From the NCBI GenBank assembly GCA_963585895.1, contig OY757915.1:92094836-92158835 (forward strand): a stretch of DNA of 64,000 nucleotides, read 5' to 3'. Below are positions 21,262 to 32,052 of the stretch, piece after piece (position 1 is the first letter of the stretch; the number at the start of each line of letters is the position of its first letter). Below the pieces are notes generated by a model. It worked only from the letters and a program-made list of their open reading frames with translations, was not told the DNA's origin and did not search any database. The position numbers were made by a program, and so were the translations under genes. The stretch comes from Sepioteuthis lessoniana (taxonomy: Eukaryota > Mollusca > Cephalopoda > Myopsida > Loliginidae).

Positions 21262-21645
21262 AATAATAATAATAATAATGCAGGATTGTGGAATATGTGG
21301 TCCCGGTTGACCATAGAGTGAAACTGAAAGAATGCTAAAAAGACGGATAAGTACCGGGACCTTGCAAGGGAATTGAAAAAACTGTGGAACATGAAAGTGA
21401 CGATTATACCAATTTTAATTGGTGCTCTAAGTACAGTTACCAAAGGATTGGTACAAGGATTGGATGACTTGGAAATAACGGGACAGGGGGAGACTGTCTA
21501 AACTACAGCATTGTTGAGATCAGCCAGAATAATGAGAAGAGTCCTGGAGACTTGAGGAGACCTGCTCTCACTCAAAAAACTCCAGTGAAAATCCATCAGC
21601 TAACGCTGGTATGAAAAACTCTCAAAAGAGAACAAATAATAATAA
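21262..21645 (+). mobile_element. LINE-R 3' end
   Basis: Encodes in pieces the segment around MKVTIIPILIGALSTVTKGL and the ending that reads PGDLRRPALTQ. The 3' untranslated end is AAAACTCTCAAAAGAG followed by (TAA)n at 21634. Starts beside another (TAA)n, so it is a short 5'-truncated insertion. Confidence 0.78.
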
Positions 21646-22475
21646 TAATGAGAAGGAAAACAATTCTATGGGCGGTTTAAACGACTAATAAACAATATCT
21701 TACACGACAAAACTTGGACATGGCTAAGAAAAGGAAACTTTAAGAGAGAAACAGGATCTCCCCTAATAGCAGCACAAGACAGTGCGCTAAGAACCAATCA
21801 TACCAAAGTGAGAATAGATAAGACTCAACAAAATAGCAAATGCAGGCTATGTGGTGACAGAGATGAAACCATCAATCATATAATAAGCGAATGCAGCAAA
21901 TTAGCACAGAGGGAGTATAAGGTGAGACTCAGCTGGGTCGGCATGGTGATCCACTGGGAAATGTGTAAGAAATTTAAATTCGACCATACTAACAAATGGC
22001 ATATGCACAGCCCAGCACCTGTCTTAGAAAATGACGCGCATAAACTCTTATGGGACTTTAACATAAATGGATCACCTAATCACGGCCAGAAGACCAAACA
22101 TGAAAATAATCAACAAAAAAAAAGAGAACTTGCAAAACAGTCGACGTTGCTGTCCTGGCTGACCACAGAATAAAACTGAAAGAATGTGAAAAGAAGGATA
22201 AGTACCTCGACCTTGCTAGGGAATTGGCAAAAATGCAGGTGACAATTATAGCAATTGTAATTGGTGCGTTTGGAACAGTAACTATAGGATTACTAAATGG
22301 ACTGGAAGACTTGGAAGTTGGCGGACGGGTGGAGACCATCCAAACGACAAGATTATTGAGAACGGCCAGAATACTAAGAAGAGTCCTGGAGACTTGAGAC
22401 TTGCTGTCACTCAGACTCCAGTGAAAAACCATCGGCTAACGCTGATGTGAAAAGCTCTAATGAGTGAATAATAAT
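21646..22475 (+). mobile_element. LINE-R, longest copy, with CCHC knuckle
   Basis: An open segment at 21808-22173 encodes KCRLCGDRDETINHIISECS, a C-x2-C-x8-H-x4-C type knuckle, followed by KFDHTNKWHMHSPAPVLEN and KLLWDFNI. A frameshift near 22075 leaves the expected RPDLIIIN part out of frame. The downstream part recovers as the IVIGAFGTVTIGLLNGLEDL segment. The knuckle followed by a PD..D endonuclease region matches R2-group restriction-like endonuclease LINEs (family knowledge). The reverse transcriptase domain upstream is missing. Pseudogene. Confidence 0.8.
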
Positions 22476-23285
22476 AATAATCAGATAACAAAAATGGGAA
22501 GAAAAGCAAATGCATAGACATTTCAAGCGACAAATAAAAGAAATCTCACTCGAGAAAACTTGGACGCGGCAAAGAAAGGGAAACTTTTAGAGAGAAACTG
22601 AATTTCTTCTGATAGCAACATAAATCAATGTTATAATAACCAACCATATCAAACCAGGAATAGATAAGACGCAACAAAACTGCAGATGTAGGTCATATGG
22701 TGATAGAAACGAAACGATCAATTTCAAAATAAACAGATGCAACAATTAGCACAAAGAGTGTATAATACTAGACACGACTGGGTGGGAAAGGTGATCAACT
22801 GAGCATTGTGCAAGAAATTGAAATTTGACCATATGAAAGATGGTATATGCACAACCAAAAATCCGTCCCGGAGAATGAGACTCACTAACTTCTCTGGGAT
22901 TTTGAGACATAAGCGAATCACCAAATCTTGGCCAGTGATAGTCAATAAAAAAAAGAGAAGCTGACGAATTGTGGACATTGCCGTTTCAGCTGATCAACGG
23001 GTAAAACCGAAAGAGAGAAAAAAGTGAGATAAGTACTAAAACCTTGCTAGAGGACTGAAAAAAAAACTATGGAACATGAAAGTGATAGTTATACCAATTG
23101 TAACTGGTGCAACGAATTGATAAAGAGACTGGGGGACTAAAACAATAAGAGGACAAGTTGAGACCATCCAATCTACAGCATCAGTAAGATAGGCCACAAT
23201 ATTAAGAAGATTCCTGGAAACTTGAGGAGACTTTTTGTCACTTAGACTTCAACGAAAAGCCATCAGTTAACACTGGTATAAAAAA
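22476..23285 (+). mobile_element. LINE-R, second head-to-tail copy
   Basis: Same order as 21646-22475 but more decayed: GCAAATGCATAGACATTTC start, a knuckle region near 22680-22750 with lost cysteines, and the VIGA-like segment near 23085. Ends at AAAAATTGCCAGG before the next copy. Confidence 0.75.
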
Positions 23286-23697
23286 AATTGCCAGGAATAA
23301 TTATGATAATAAGAGTGACAGTTACCAATTTTAATAGGGGTGCGTCAAACAACCCCGAACAGTTTGGTAAAGTGACTAGAAGACATAGAAATCAGTCGAC
23401 AAGCAGAGGTAATTTACTAAGCTTTTTTTTTTTTGCTTAGATGTAGCACAAGGCCGCATGAATTGGGCACCCAATGAGAATCGAACTCACTCGTGTAGGT
23501 TTGCTAGTCTACCTTGCTAACCCTTACACCACCCGAGGTGCCCCAGTCGACAAGCAGAGACTATTCAGACAACTGTATTATTAAGATCGGCCAGAATACT
23601 GAGAAGAGTCCTCGAGACTTGAGGAGACTTGCTGTCATTCAATCTCCCGTGAAAGACTACTAATCAGCGTTCGTATGAAAAACTCTACAGGAGTAGC

Positions 23698-23732
<35 letters not shown>

Positions 23733-23735
23733 TAA
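23286..23735 (+). mobile_element. LINE-R, third copy, split by SINE-T
   Basis: Halves 23286-23408 and 23560-23735 join across a SINE. Ends in a GAAAAACTCTACAGGAGTAG untranslated end followed by (TAA)n at 23697-23732. Confidence 0.75.
23393..23559 (-). repeat. SINE-T: tRNA-Ala(AGC)-like SINE with 16-bp TSD
   Basis: The element occupies 23409-23543, flanked by exact CAGTCGACAAGCAGAG (23393-23408, 23544-23559). The minus strand 23542-23466 folds as a tRNA: a 7-bp acceptor stem (GGCACCT with GGGTGCC), loop CTAGCAA with anticodon AGC, T33 and A37, and a T arm with TTCGATT. A 50-base tail ends in an A-run. The head looks unusually intact, but the 3' tail, A-run and target duplication show a retroposed SINE, not a plain tRNA gene. 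Confidence 0.85.
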
Positions 23736-23739
23736 TGTC

Positions 23740-24180
23740 GTCAAATCCTAACAGAAACAAAATATAAAGAAATTCATGATAAATAGAATGTTGTATTCAT
23801 TGGAAAATGTTTAAATAGAATGGAATATTAGATTGAGAAAAATCATATCAACACCAACCAACTCCAATGACAGAAGCCAAAGATGCTAGTATTCTTTGAG
23901 ATTTTGCAATCGAAACTGACAGAAAAATAAAGTTCAACAGACAAGATATATTCATCAAGTACTATAAAAAGATGCCTTCTAATTGGTATGTCAGTGCCAA
24001 CTGATAAAAACATATCAGTCAAAGAGTATAATAAAATGAGTAATTTCAAAGACTGGGAAACAGGAGAGATTACTATCAATGCAATGGGAAAAAAATAACA
24101 CCCAAAAGCGACAGTAAGAAACAAATACCAAGAATTCGAACGATAACTCTCTTTTCTCACCTTAGGTTTTAAGTAAAGAC
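23740..24180 (+). mobile_element. Second LINE family fragment with related endonuclease region
   Basis: Broken frames give LRFCNRN-type remnants of an LWDFAIETDRKIKFNRQDI stretch and then VPTDKNISVKEYNKMSNFKD. The WDF.I.TD....RPDI arrangement mirrors LINE-R but the sequence differs, so it is a related family. Preceded by a (TAA)n from the neighbouring LINE-R. Confidence 0.55.
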
Positions 24181-24219
24181 CCAGTGAAAGATTGTACGAA
24201 ACGGAAAACTGAAAATCAA

Positions 24220-24415
24220 ATAATAATAATAATAATAATAATAGAATTGGAAATAAGATAGGGAGTGGAGACCATACAAACTACAGCACTGATGAGATTG
24301 GCCGAAATACTAAGAAGAGTCCTGGAGAGTTGAGGTGACTTGCTGTCACTCAGATTCCACAAAGGAATCTGAGTGTCAGGAATGAGAACTCTCAAATGAG
24401 AAAAATAATAAGGAT
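24220..24415 (+). mobile_element. LINE-R terminal fragment
   Basis: Starts in (TAA)n, encodes the ETIQTTALMRLAEILRRVLE segment and ends at GAACTCTCAAATGAG. Confidence 0.7.
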
Positions 24416-25244
24416 TTAATTTTTTAGTTCATGGCGACTCTTTTACGTTCAGCACATTCATTCAATTTATTCAAATGGACATCTGATGTTCGACATTATC
24501 ATTCCAATAAATGTTTCCTGTTCAGTGAAATTCTTCTCCTGAAGACTGAACATGAAAATCCTCTCATGACAAATCAGTACTCCCCACACCGCAAAAAAAA
24601 AACAGAAAAAAAAAATGAACTCTCTCTCACACACACACACAGACACACACACTATTTATTCTTCTCCCTCTGATGTATATATATATATATATATGTGTAA
24701 AATCAATTAAAAAATGTATATATATATAAGGATGAACAAGTGGATAAGGCAAAGAGGATTATTTCTTTTATGTTGTTCAATTTTTATTGTTCTAGAGCAA
24801 AAGCTTTTGTGTAAAAACATTTTTTTAAGGTTTTAAATTTTCAAAAAAGCTGAAATGCCACCAGAGAATTAAATGAAGATATATGAGTGGTGCAGCATTT
24901 GAATGAAAACCATCTTCATATATATCTCAATGGTGAAGGCACATGGTTAATGCGTTTTTCCTTAGGTTTTGGAGGATTGTGTTTCAAATTAACAATGATT
25001 GACCGGCTGACTTATGTGTTTTTTTATATTGGTGACAGAGAAATTTTATTTCAAAGTAATATATATATATATATATATAATCGGCGGAAAATAGTCTAAG
25101 GGTTAAACTATAAAGAAGAACTCCGAGGTTAATAGGAATATCTAGTAGCGTGCTCAATGTCAACGGCTATTGAATATATACTTAATTTCAGATTAAAAAT
25201 ATATTAAAACTCATCTGCAGAGCTAAAACGTTTTTTTGTAAAAT
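24416..25244. other. Unassigned, with microsatellites
   Basis: (CA)n near 24628-24650, (TA)n near 24676-24693 and 25060-25080. Open frames here are not convincing. Confidence 0.5.
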
Positions 25245-25249
25245 TAAAC

Positions 25250-25488
25250 AATAAGCGCCAATAGCCCGGGAGACCTGGGTTCAATCCCAGGTCGAGTCAT
25301 ACCAAAGACTTTAAAAATGGAACTTGATACCACCTTGCTTAACACTCAGCATTATAAGGTACGGTTCAAGGGTAAAGTGGAGCAATCCAGGGAATGGAGT
25401 AGCGCCCTCCCCTACACCTTGGTGTAGTAGCTATCGAAAAGGAAGCCTTCGGGTCACCCTCGACTATGGTCGCTAACTTACTTATATA
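25250..25488 (+). repeat. SINE-C
   Basis: tRNA-like start truncated to AAGCGCCAATAGCCCGGGAG, with B-box-like GGGTTCAATCCCAGGTC. Body: AAAGACTTTAAAAATGG and GGTGTAGTAGCTATCG. Ends GGTCGCTAACTT next to (TA)n. Confidence 0.82.
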
Positions 25489-25529
25489 TATATATATAAA
25501 TTAAATTAAATTAAAAAAAATCAATCTTG

Positions 25530-26035
25530 TTGTTCATTTATGAATTTATTTCAGGTCTATAGAATGACCTTCTTCAGATGGATAAAATACAGTTATGCGT
25601 TTAAATACGATGTAGACAGCTTTGCATTGCTTCCGGCGAGAAGAGAATAAAAAAATTATTTTTTAAAAAATATATTACTGGTATTTGAAAGAACAAGGAA
25701 TAACACCTATTATAAATTGGAAAATAATTAAAAGATCTACCTCTACAAACAGCTTTTTTTAAAAACGTCAGATGTAATTTGAATTATAGGTGACGGTTTT
25801 TAAAAAAAAATAGAGGAATGCATAAACATTATATATTTGTTAATAATCACTTCCACCGAAACTTTTTAAAAGAGTTTAGAAGGTTTTTTTTATTCTCTTC
25901 TCGCCGCAAGCAATGCAAACCTGTCTACATCGTATTCAAATGCAAAACTCTATTTTATTCATCTGAAGAAGGTCATTCTATGAACCTGAAATAAATTCAT
26001 AACTGAACAATAGAATTAATTTTTTCTGTTTAATT
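25530..26035. mobile_element. Fold-back element 2
   Basis: Arms at about 25535-25665 and 25880-26010 are inverted copies: TTTCAGGTCTATAGAATGAC on the left mirrors GTCATTCTATGAACCTGAAA on the right. Both arms carry CTGAAGAAGGTC then an inverted GACC or ACC and TGAAA, a core-like hammerhead order. The segment between them (25670-25870) is itself partly self-complementary. Confidence 0.7.
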
Positions 26036-26041
26036 TAATTT

Positions 26042-26042
26042 A

Positions 26043-26083
<41 letters not shown>

Positions 26084-26084
26084 T
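26042..26084. repeat. (TA)n microsatellite
   Basis: Adjoins fold-back element 2 on its right. Confidence 0.9.
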
Positions 26085-26325
26085 CAACCTCTTTGCATGA
26101 CCAGGGTGTGGCACAAGGTCAACTTTTAAGCGGAGTTTAACGGAATTTTTCATCTAGACCAGCTAGAGAACCTAGTCTGTTCTACTATTTACCCATACCT
26201 GGAGAGATAAGAGTTAGAGTTCCAAGGGTATTAGTTCAATGAGAAATGCAAACAGCCTCGTCCAGGATTTGAACTCAGATCACTACTGTGTCCATTTTCT
26301 AATACAGAAAATATTACACCACGAA
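26085..26325 (-). repeat. SINE-B
   Basis: Plus order: CACAAGGTCAACTTTTAAGC, TTTACCCATACCTGGAGAG, CCAGGATTTGAACTCAG, then ACCACGAAGG at the A box end. Confidence 0.8.
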
Positions 26326-26339
26326 GGGTGTAATGAAAA

Positions 26340-26545
26340 TCTATAATGGACAGCAGCCTCGAAGTTAGCGAGGTCGAACTCCAGTCACGATATCGTGTTC
26401 AGTTTCAAACTAATACCCTTGGTAAAAGTTTAAACCCCTGTGTCCCCGCGAACTATCGATTGAATAATATCATCACTTTCTACAGAGATAGCTTTGGCAT
26501 TGAATACCAAACGAAGGTTTATATGCCATTAAAGAAAGAAACAGC
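26340..26545 (+). repeat. SINE-A, diverged
   Basis: B-box-like GAGGTCGAACTCCAGTC, AATACCCTTGGTAAAAG and tail AAGGTTTATATGCCATTAAA. The head is partial and it lies directly after an inverted SINE-B. Confidence 0.7.
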
Positions 26546-26619
26546 ACTCACACACACATACATATATGAATAAAGAAGGAAAAGTTGAGAAATGAAATTA
26601 TTCCACATCTACGTACAAG

Positions 26620-26628
26620 TTATATATA

Positions 26629-26666
<38 letters not shown>

Positions 26667-26920
26667 GGTTTGTGTGTATCTAAAAAATATTTGGAGCAAT
26701 TTATGGGAATTTTGTCTCTCAAGATATATCAAATGATCTTAGATCATTAAAACTGATTTGCAAAATCTCCCTTTCTGTGTCTGTTTCCCTCCTCTCTCTC
26801 ACTCTTTCTCTCACTCTCTCTCTCTCTATATATATACATATATATCCATCCTTCTTTTTATCTCTCTCACTCTCTCTCTCTCCCTCTTTCTCTCTCTCTC
26901 TCTCAATCAATCTATATCTA
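26620..26920. repeat. (TG)n(TA)n and (TC)n tracts
   Basis: (TG)n(TA)n at 26627-26666; pyrimidine-rich (TC)n at 26785-26905. Confidence 0.85.
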
Positions 26921-26984
26921 TCTAACCCTCATTGTAGTTCTTTCTTTCTCTCCCTACCTTTTTTTCGCCTTTTTAGGTTTGGTT

Positions 26985-27265
26985 TGGTTTCTTTGTTTAA
27001 TGGCATATCAACTCTTTTTAGGTTATTTAATGCCAAAACTATTCTCTTAGAAGAACAGTAGTGGTACTATTTAACCCATAGTTGGGAGGATAAGGGGGTT
27101 CATAACTTTCTCGAGGGTATTTGCCCGAAAGTAAACGTAATAGCGCGACTGGAGTACGAACTCGCGTACTACGATTCCGCAGTCCATCGCTTTAACCATT
27201 ACACCACGAGGACTACGATTCCGCAGTCCATCACTTTAACCATTACACCACGAGGACACCCCCTC
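26985..27265 (-). repeat. SINE-A with a duplicated tRNA-like head
   Basis: Full tail (GGCATATCAACTC) through B box (GCGACTGGAGTACGAACTCG). The A-box-proximal part GACTACGATTCCGCAGTCCA then occurs twice, with unit starts near 27170 and 27212, each ending ACCATTACACCACGAG. The duplicated unit is about 42-45 bp. Confidence 0.85.
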
Positions 27266-27545
27266 TTTTTAGTTTTTCTCAGTCTTTCTCTGTCTCTATC
27301 TTTCCTTCTCTCTTTCTTTCTCTCTCTCTCTCTCACTCTCTCTCTCTCTCTCATATATATATTTTTTTCTCTCCCTTTCTGTCTTTACTTCTCCCTCTCT
27401 CTTTCTCTCTCTCTCTCTTTCTTTATCTCTTTCTCTCTCTCCTTCTCTTTATCTCTTTTTTATCTCACTCTCTTTCGCTATCTTCCTCCCTTTCTCTTTC
27501 TTTCTTTTTGTCTCTCCTTTCCACTTTTTCTCTATCTCTCACTTT
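27266..27545. repeat. Pyrimidine-rich (TC)n tract
   Basis: Nearly pure C/T with TTTC interruptions. Confidence 0.85.
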
Positions 27546-28160
27546 ACTAAATCTATGTGCGTGACAATGTCATCAGATATGCCAGTTAAATTCATGAAAG
27601 AATAAAATTTTCCACAAATATAAAATACCCCTTCTTTTTAAATACCAATGACGTAACCCCTACCATTTTTACCCAAAAGAAATTTAAAGAAACCTTTTCT
27701 TTGTCTTTTTTCTGCATGTGCATCTGTACGTGTGCGTGTGTGTGTGTGTCTATGTACATACCTGTGTTTCCCTTTTTTAATCATTCATATAATTTTTGAA
27801 TTCATCCCAAGCGCATGCGTCCTACATGACATTTTCCTACCTGTCCCTGACTGTGCTCTAAATGAGGGAACGATGTCGTCATTTCTGGTGATGACTACTT
27901 TTAAAACAATACGGAGCAAAAACAAAACGATGATTAAATCAAAAACAGAAAAAGACGATGTCATGAGAAAGGCAAAGAAAATGAGTGAAGAGAATTAAAA
28001 AAAAGCGAAAAAAAAAACCCAACAACAAACAAATAAAAAAACACAAAGAACGTTTACGTGAATATCGGCGGGGCATAATGGGAAAGAAAACAAATGAAAA
28101 ATGAGGTTGGAAAATATTTTTTATTCACACGATTTTTTTTTTTTTTCATATACTGGCTTG
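27546..28160. other. Unassigned AT-rich stretch
   Basis: A plus frame at 27792-27998 (ends KTEKDDVMRKAKKMSEEN) is Lys-rich, without splice sites or family signature. I do not call it a gene. Confidence 0.45.
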
Positions 28161-28164
28161 GATT

Positions 28165-28255
28165 GGTTTGTTTTTTTGTTTTTTTTTGTTTTTATGACAT
28201 ATCAACTGTTGTAGGTTATTTATGCCAAATCCATTTTTATAAATATGTTGTATAG
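28165..28255 (-). repeat. L-repeat/SINE-A tail fragment
   Basis: Plus reads GACATATCAACTGTTGTAGG and then ATGCCAAATCCATTTTTAT. Confidence 0.7.
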
Positions 28256-28795
28256 CCATGATATAACTATACGTATATGCGGAAACATAATCAACAATAA
28301 TGACGAACGAACTCACTTCTTTAGAAAAAATATGCCTCTCACACTTTATTCTCGAAAGGGTTGCGAAAGGGTCGATGTTGGTTATGTGTGAGAGGGGAGT
28401 TGGAGACAGAACAGACTGCCACATATTGACCCCATGTTCCTCAGACCATAGCAGCGCTTCTTCCTCATTCTGCTGGGCTGCTCAACTGGGGTCCTGAGGG
28501 CCCAAGCCCTTTGTCTGGCGCTGGCTCTCACTACAGAATCTTGTCCCCAACCGCGACTAGAACTCGAACTGTGACTGCAACTCGAACTGAACTCTGCCTG
28601 CCTCGAACTTCAACTAAATGACTAACCAAGCCGTCTGTGGCACCTGGTTATATAATTCTTTGACATCCACGTGCTTTCTGTGGGCGCACGCATCTAGTCC
28701 GAATTCAACCACGTCCACAGGTCAAGGTGATGTTCTGATATCTTCGACCGGGTGCACCTGTTTCTTGATTGACAGGTCGGTCGAAGGTCAATATG
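28256..28795. other. GC-richer patch of unknown nature
   Basis: 28370-28790 is balanced in composition, with repeated CTCGAACT phrases (near 28564, 28582, 28603). Three short plus frames cross it, none recognisable. It may be part of an LTR-type element or a CpG-containing regulatory segment. Confidence 0.3.
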
Positions 28796-28797
28796 TT

Positions 28798-28972
28798 ACA
28801 TATATAAACAGTTCTATTTCAAACAGTTCAGTTTAACCGAAGTAGAGAGTTCAGTTTTATTTGGCCCATAGGACCTTCTCATGTGTTACCATTCTGGACC
28901 AGAGTAGACCTGGAAACGATGTTAATGAAGGGGTACTCAGCATTCCCCAAAGTACCAGAATATACTGGCATT
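28798..28972 (-). repeat. L-repeat head fragment
   Basis: Plus order: AACAGTTCTATTTCAAACAG, GGCCCATAGGACC, then GGGTACTCAGCATTCCCCAA. Truncated before the final head block. Confidence 0.75.
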
Positions 28973-29310
28973 TTTATTTATTTAGTAATTCATTCAGGTT
29001 TTGGTTTTTCAGGTGTTCCGGGTTGACTCGTCAATTTCCCTTAAGAAATAGTAATCAAATGTGTATATTTATACACGTTTGATTTGTGTACTTCTATGTG
29101 TCTATAAACTGTAATTGCCTTTGTATGTGTGTGCGTGTATGCATATCTATGGTTTTGTCTGTCTGTATATGTGCGTATCTAAATATTTTGCGTGTATGTG
29201 AGTGTTTTTGTAAGTCTAATTTATTGATGACTTGAAGAGACATCTCATGCCTTACAGGTCATAATTGATTGTTGACACCAATCTCAGAAGGTGGTCACGA
29301 TCGAAAATTA
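28973..29310. other. Unassigned, TG-rich
   Basis: Irregular GTGTGT/TATGTG phrases; no gene. Confidence 0.5.
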
Positions 29311-29311
29311 A

Positions 29312-29732
29312 TTTGGTTTGATTTGGTTTTATAGCACATAAGCCATTCTTGGCTATTAGTGTCAAATCCATTTTTATACATATAAGGAGTTCTATTTCAA
29401 ACAATTCAGTTGTATGTCGAAGCAGTTCTATTTCAAACAGTTCGGGTTAGCATAAATACACGTTTTCAAAGTCAAAAACATTTCTCTTTCAAACAATTCA
29501 GTTTTGCATAAGTAAACAGTTTAGTTCTATTTGACCCATTGAAAGGACCCTATTAGGTGCTATCACTCCGGGCCAGATTGAAACTAGGAGCGATAGCAAT
29601 AAAGGGGTACTCCGCATTCCCCAAAGCTCCAGCATTACTGGAACCTCATCATCATATTTTTAGTGTCATATCATTGGGAGGTTTTACCCCTTTGCAGAGA
29701 AGCAGTCCCCAGCCGACTGGGCTAGATCGAAA
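29312..29732 (-). repeat. L-repeat, near full length
   Basis: Plus: tail TAGCACATAAGCCATTCTTG, body, then head GGGTACTCCGCATTCCCCAA to AGCCGACTGGGC. Confidence 0.82.
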
Positions 29733-29749
29733 TTGATCGGACATCCACC

Positions 29750-29782
<33 letters not shown>

Positions 29783-29918
29783 CAAAGTCAACAGTGCTTG
29801 GTGGCTGTCAATTTCTCGACAATGGATTCATCAGACCAAGATTTTCTTTCTGCAGAGATATAATGTGTCCTCGATATGGCATTAAACATCTGATGTTGAG
29901 GCTCCAGTCATGGATGAT

Positions 29919-31048
29919 TGGTTGGTTGGTTGGTTTTATGGCATATCAACCTTTGTAGGTTATTTAAGGACAAATCCATTTTAAAACAATTAAACAGTTC
30001 TATATCAAACAATTCATTTTTAGCATAAGTATACAATTTGATTGCAAAAAAAAATTTCTATTTCAATCTATTCAGTTTAGTCAAACTGTTCTATATCAAA
30101 CAATGCTGTTTAGTATAAGTATAGTTGGTTGGTTGTTTAGGTTTTATGGAATATCAACCTTTGTAGGTTTATTCAATGCCAAATCCATTTTTATGCGAAT
30201 AATCGATTCTATATCAAACAATTCATTTTAGCATAAGTATACAATTTGATTGCAAAAAAAAATTTCTATTTCAATCTATTCAGTTTAGTCAAACTGTTCT
30301 ATATCAAACAATGCTGTTTAGTATAAGTATAGTTGGTTGGTTGTTTAGGTTTTATGGAATATCAACCTTTGTAGGTTTATTCAATGCCAAATCCATTTTT
30401 ATGCGAATAATCGATTCTATATCAAACAATTCATTTTAGCATAAGTATACAATTTGATTGCAAAAAAAATTTCTATTTCAATCTATTCAGTTTAGTCAAA
30501 CTGTTCTATATCAAACAATGCTGTTTAGTATAAGTATAGTTGGTTGGTTGTTTAGGTTTTATGGAATATCAACCTTTGTAGGTTTATTCAATGCCAAATC
30601 CATTTTTATGCGAATAATCGATTCTATTTCAAACAATTCAGTTTAGCACGTATGCGCAGTTTGACTGTGAAAACGTTTCTATTTCAATCTATTCAATTTA
30701 GTCAGACAGTTCTAATTCAAACAATTCAGTTCAGCGTATCTACAGTTTCCATATCAAAAACAGATCTCGTAAGTAAGAGTTATCTATCAAACGATTCAGT
30801 TTAGCATAAGTACACAGATTAGTTCTATTTTACCCATAAATAGGACCCTTATTAGGTGCTACCACTCTGGGGCAGAGTGCACTTGGGAGCGGTGGCAATG
30901 AAGAGGTACTCTGCATTCCGCAAAGCCCCAGCATTATTGGAACCTCACAATCAGATTGTTTAGTGTCATATCCAGGACATATCCGGGAGAGTCTTACCCT
31001 TGTGCAGAGTAGCAGTTGGTGTATTCTACTCTCTCAGCCGACTAGGTA
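29919..31048 (-). repeat. L-repeat with a 208-bp internal tandem array
   Basis: Four tail-plus-body units start near 29919, 30121, 30329 and 30536, each opening with TTGGTTGGTTG and containing ATATCAACCTTTGTAGGTTT or a variant. Units two and three are almost identical, differing mainly by A-run length. After them come normal body and head (GGGAGCGGTGGCAATGAAGA) to AGCCGACTAGG. Confidence 0.9.
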
Positions 31049-31493
31049 ATACACAGAGTTAAATCTAAAAACAGTTTTATTTCAGATAAATCAATTTAGC
31101 ATAAGTACGCCCTTTAGATGTCAAAACAGTTCTATTTTAAATAATTCAGTTTAGCATAAGTACGCAGTTTAAATGTCAAAACTTCTATTATAAACAATTT
31201 TGTTTAACATAAATATGCATGTAAAATGCAAAAAAAAAAAAACAGTAAACACTTGAAACCTCGGTTTAGTTCTATTCGACCCATACATAGGATCCTTATC
31301 AGGTGCTACCACTCTCGGACAGAGTGGACCTGGGAAGGTTGGCAATGAAGAGGTATTCCGGATTCCTTAAAGCCTCAGCATCACTGGAACCTCACAATCA
31401 GATTGTTTAGCGTCATATACAGGACACTCTTTGTGGGGAGTCTTACCCCTCTGCACAGAAGTAGTCGGTGTATTCTACAGTCCCACCCGACAG
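31049..31493 (-). repeat. L-repeat
   Basis: Body from ACACAGAGTTAAATC, head ending CCCACCCGACAGGGC. The tail is missing, so it is truncated against the copy at 29919. Confidence 0.8.
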
Positions 31494-31494
31494 G

Positions 31495-31999
31495 GCAATC
31501 CAGCTGGGAAACTGGGTGGATCAAAGAGGACCCTTTTATTGCCATTATATCCTGGTTCACTCTGACCTGGAGTGGCAGTACCTGTCAGGGTCCTATCATT
31601 TATTCATTTACTATACTTGAAACCACTTTACTGTGAGCAAACAAATAAAATTATTAGTGTTAGATAGGAATACTTGAAACCATTTAGTGTACTGGATATG
31701 ACATTAAATTGCATCTGATGGTTAAGCCCCAGTCCTGAAGCTTGGGGGAATGTGGAGTAACTCTTCCTTATTGCAATTACACCTAGGTCCACTCTAGCAC
31801 CGAGTGGCAGTATCTGTTAGGGACCTGTCTATGAATCAAATAGAACTGTCCCATCTTTAATTAGTGATTGTTATCAGTAATAAATAGAATTATTAGTGTT
31901 AAACATTAATACTTGAAACCATTTAACTATGAGACAAACCGATGATGAGGTTTCAGTAATATAGGGACTTTGGGGAACGCGAAGTACCCCTTTATTGGC

Positions 32000-32052
<53 letters not shown>

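Noticed and set aside
21876-22432. Minus frames opposite the LINE-R copies, some with Leu/Phe-rich peptides
   Set aside because: Antisense shadows of the retrotransposon; stops and frames follow the sense decay.
24628-24652. (CA)n as a regulatory Z-DNA element
   Set aside because: Too common in the window to single out; no promoter features nearby.
27732-27998. 88-codon plus frame with Lys-rich end
   Set aside because: Starts in a (TG)n tract, has no splice or start context, and its composition follows the local A-rich strand.
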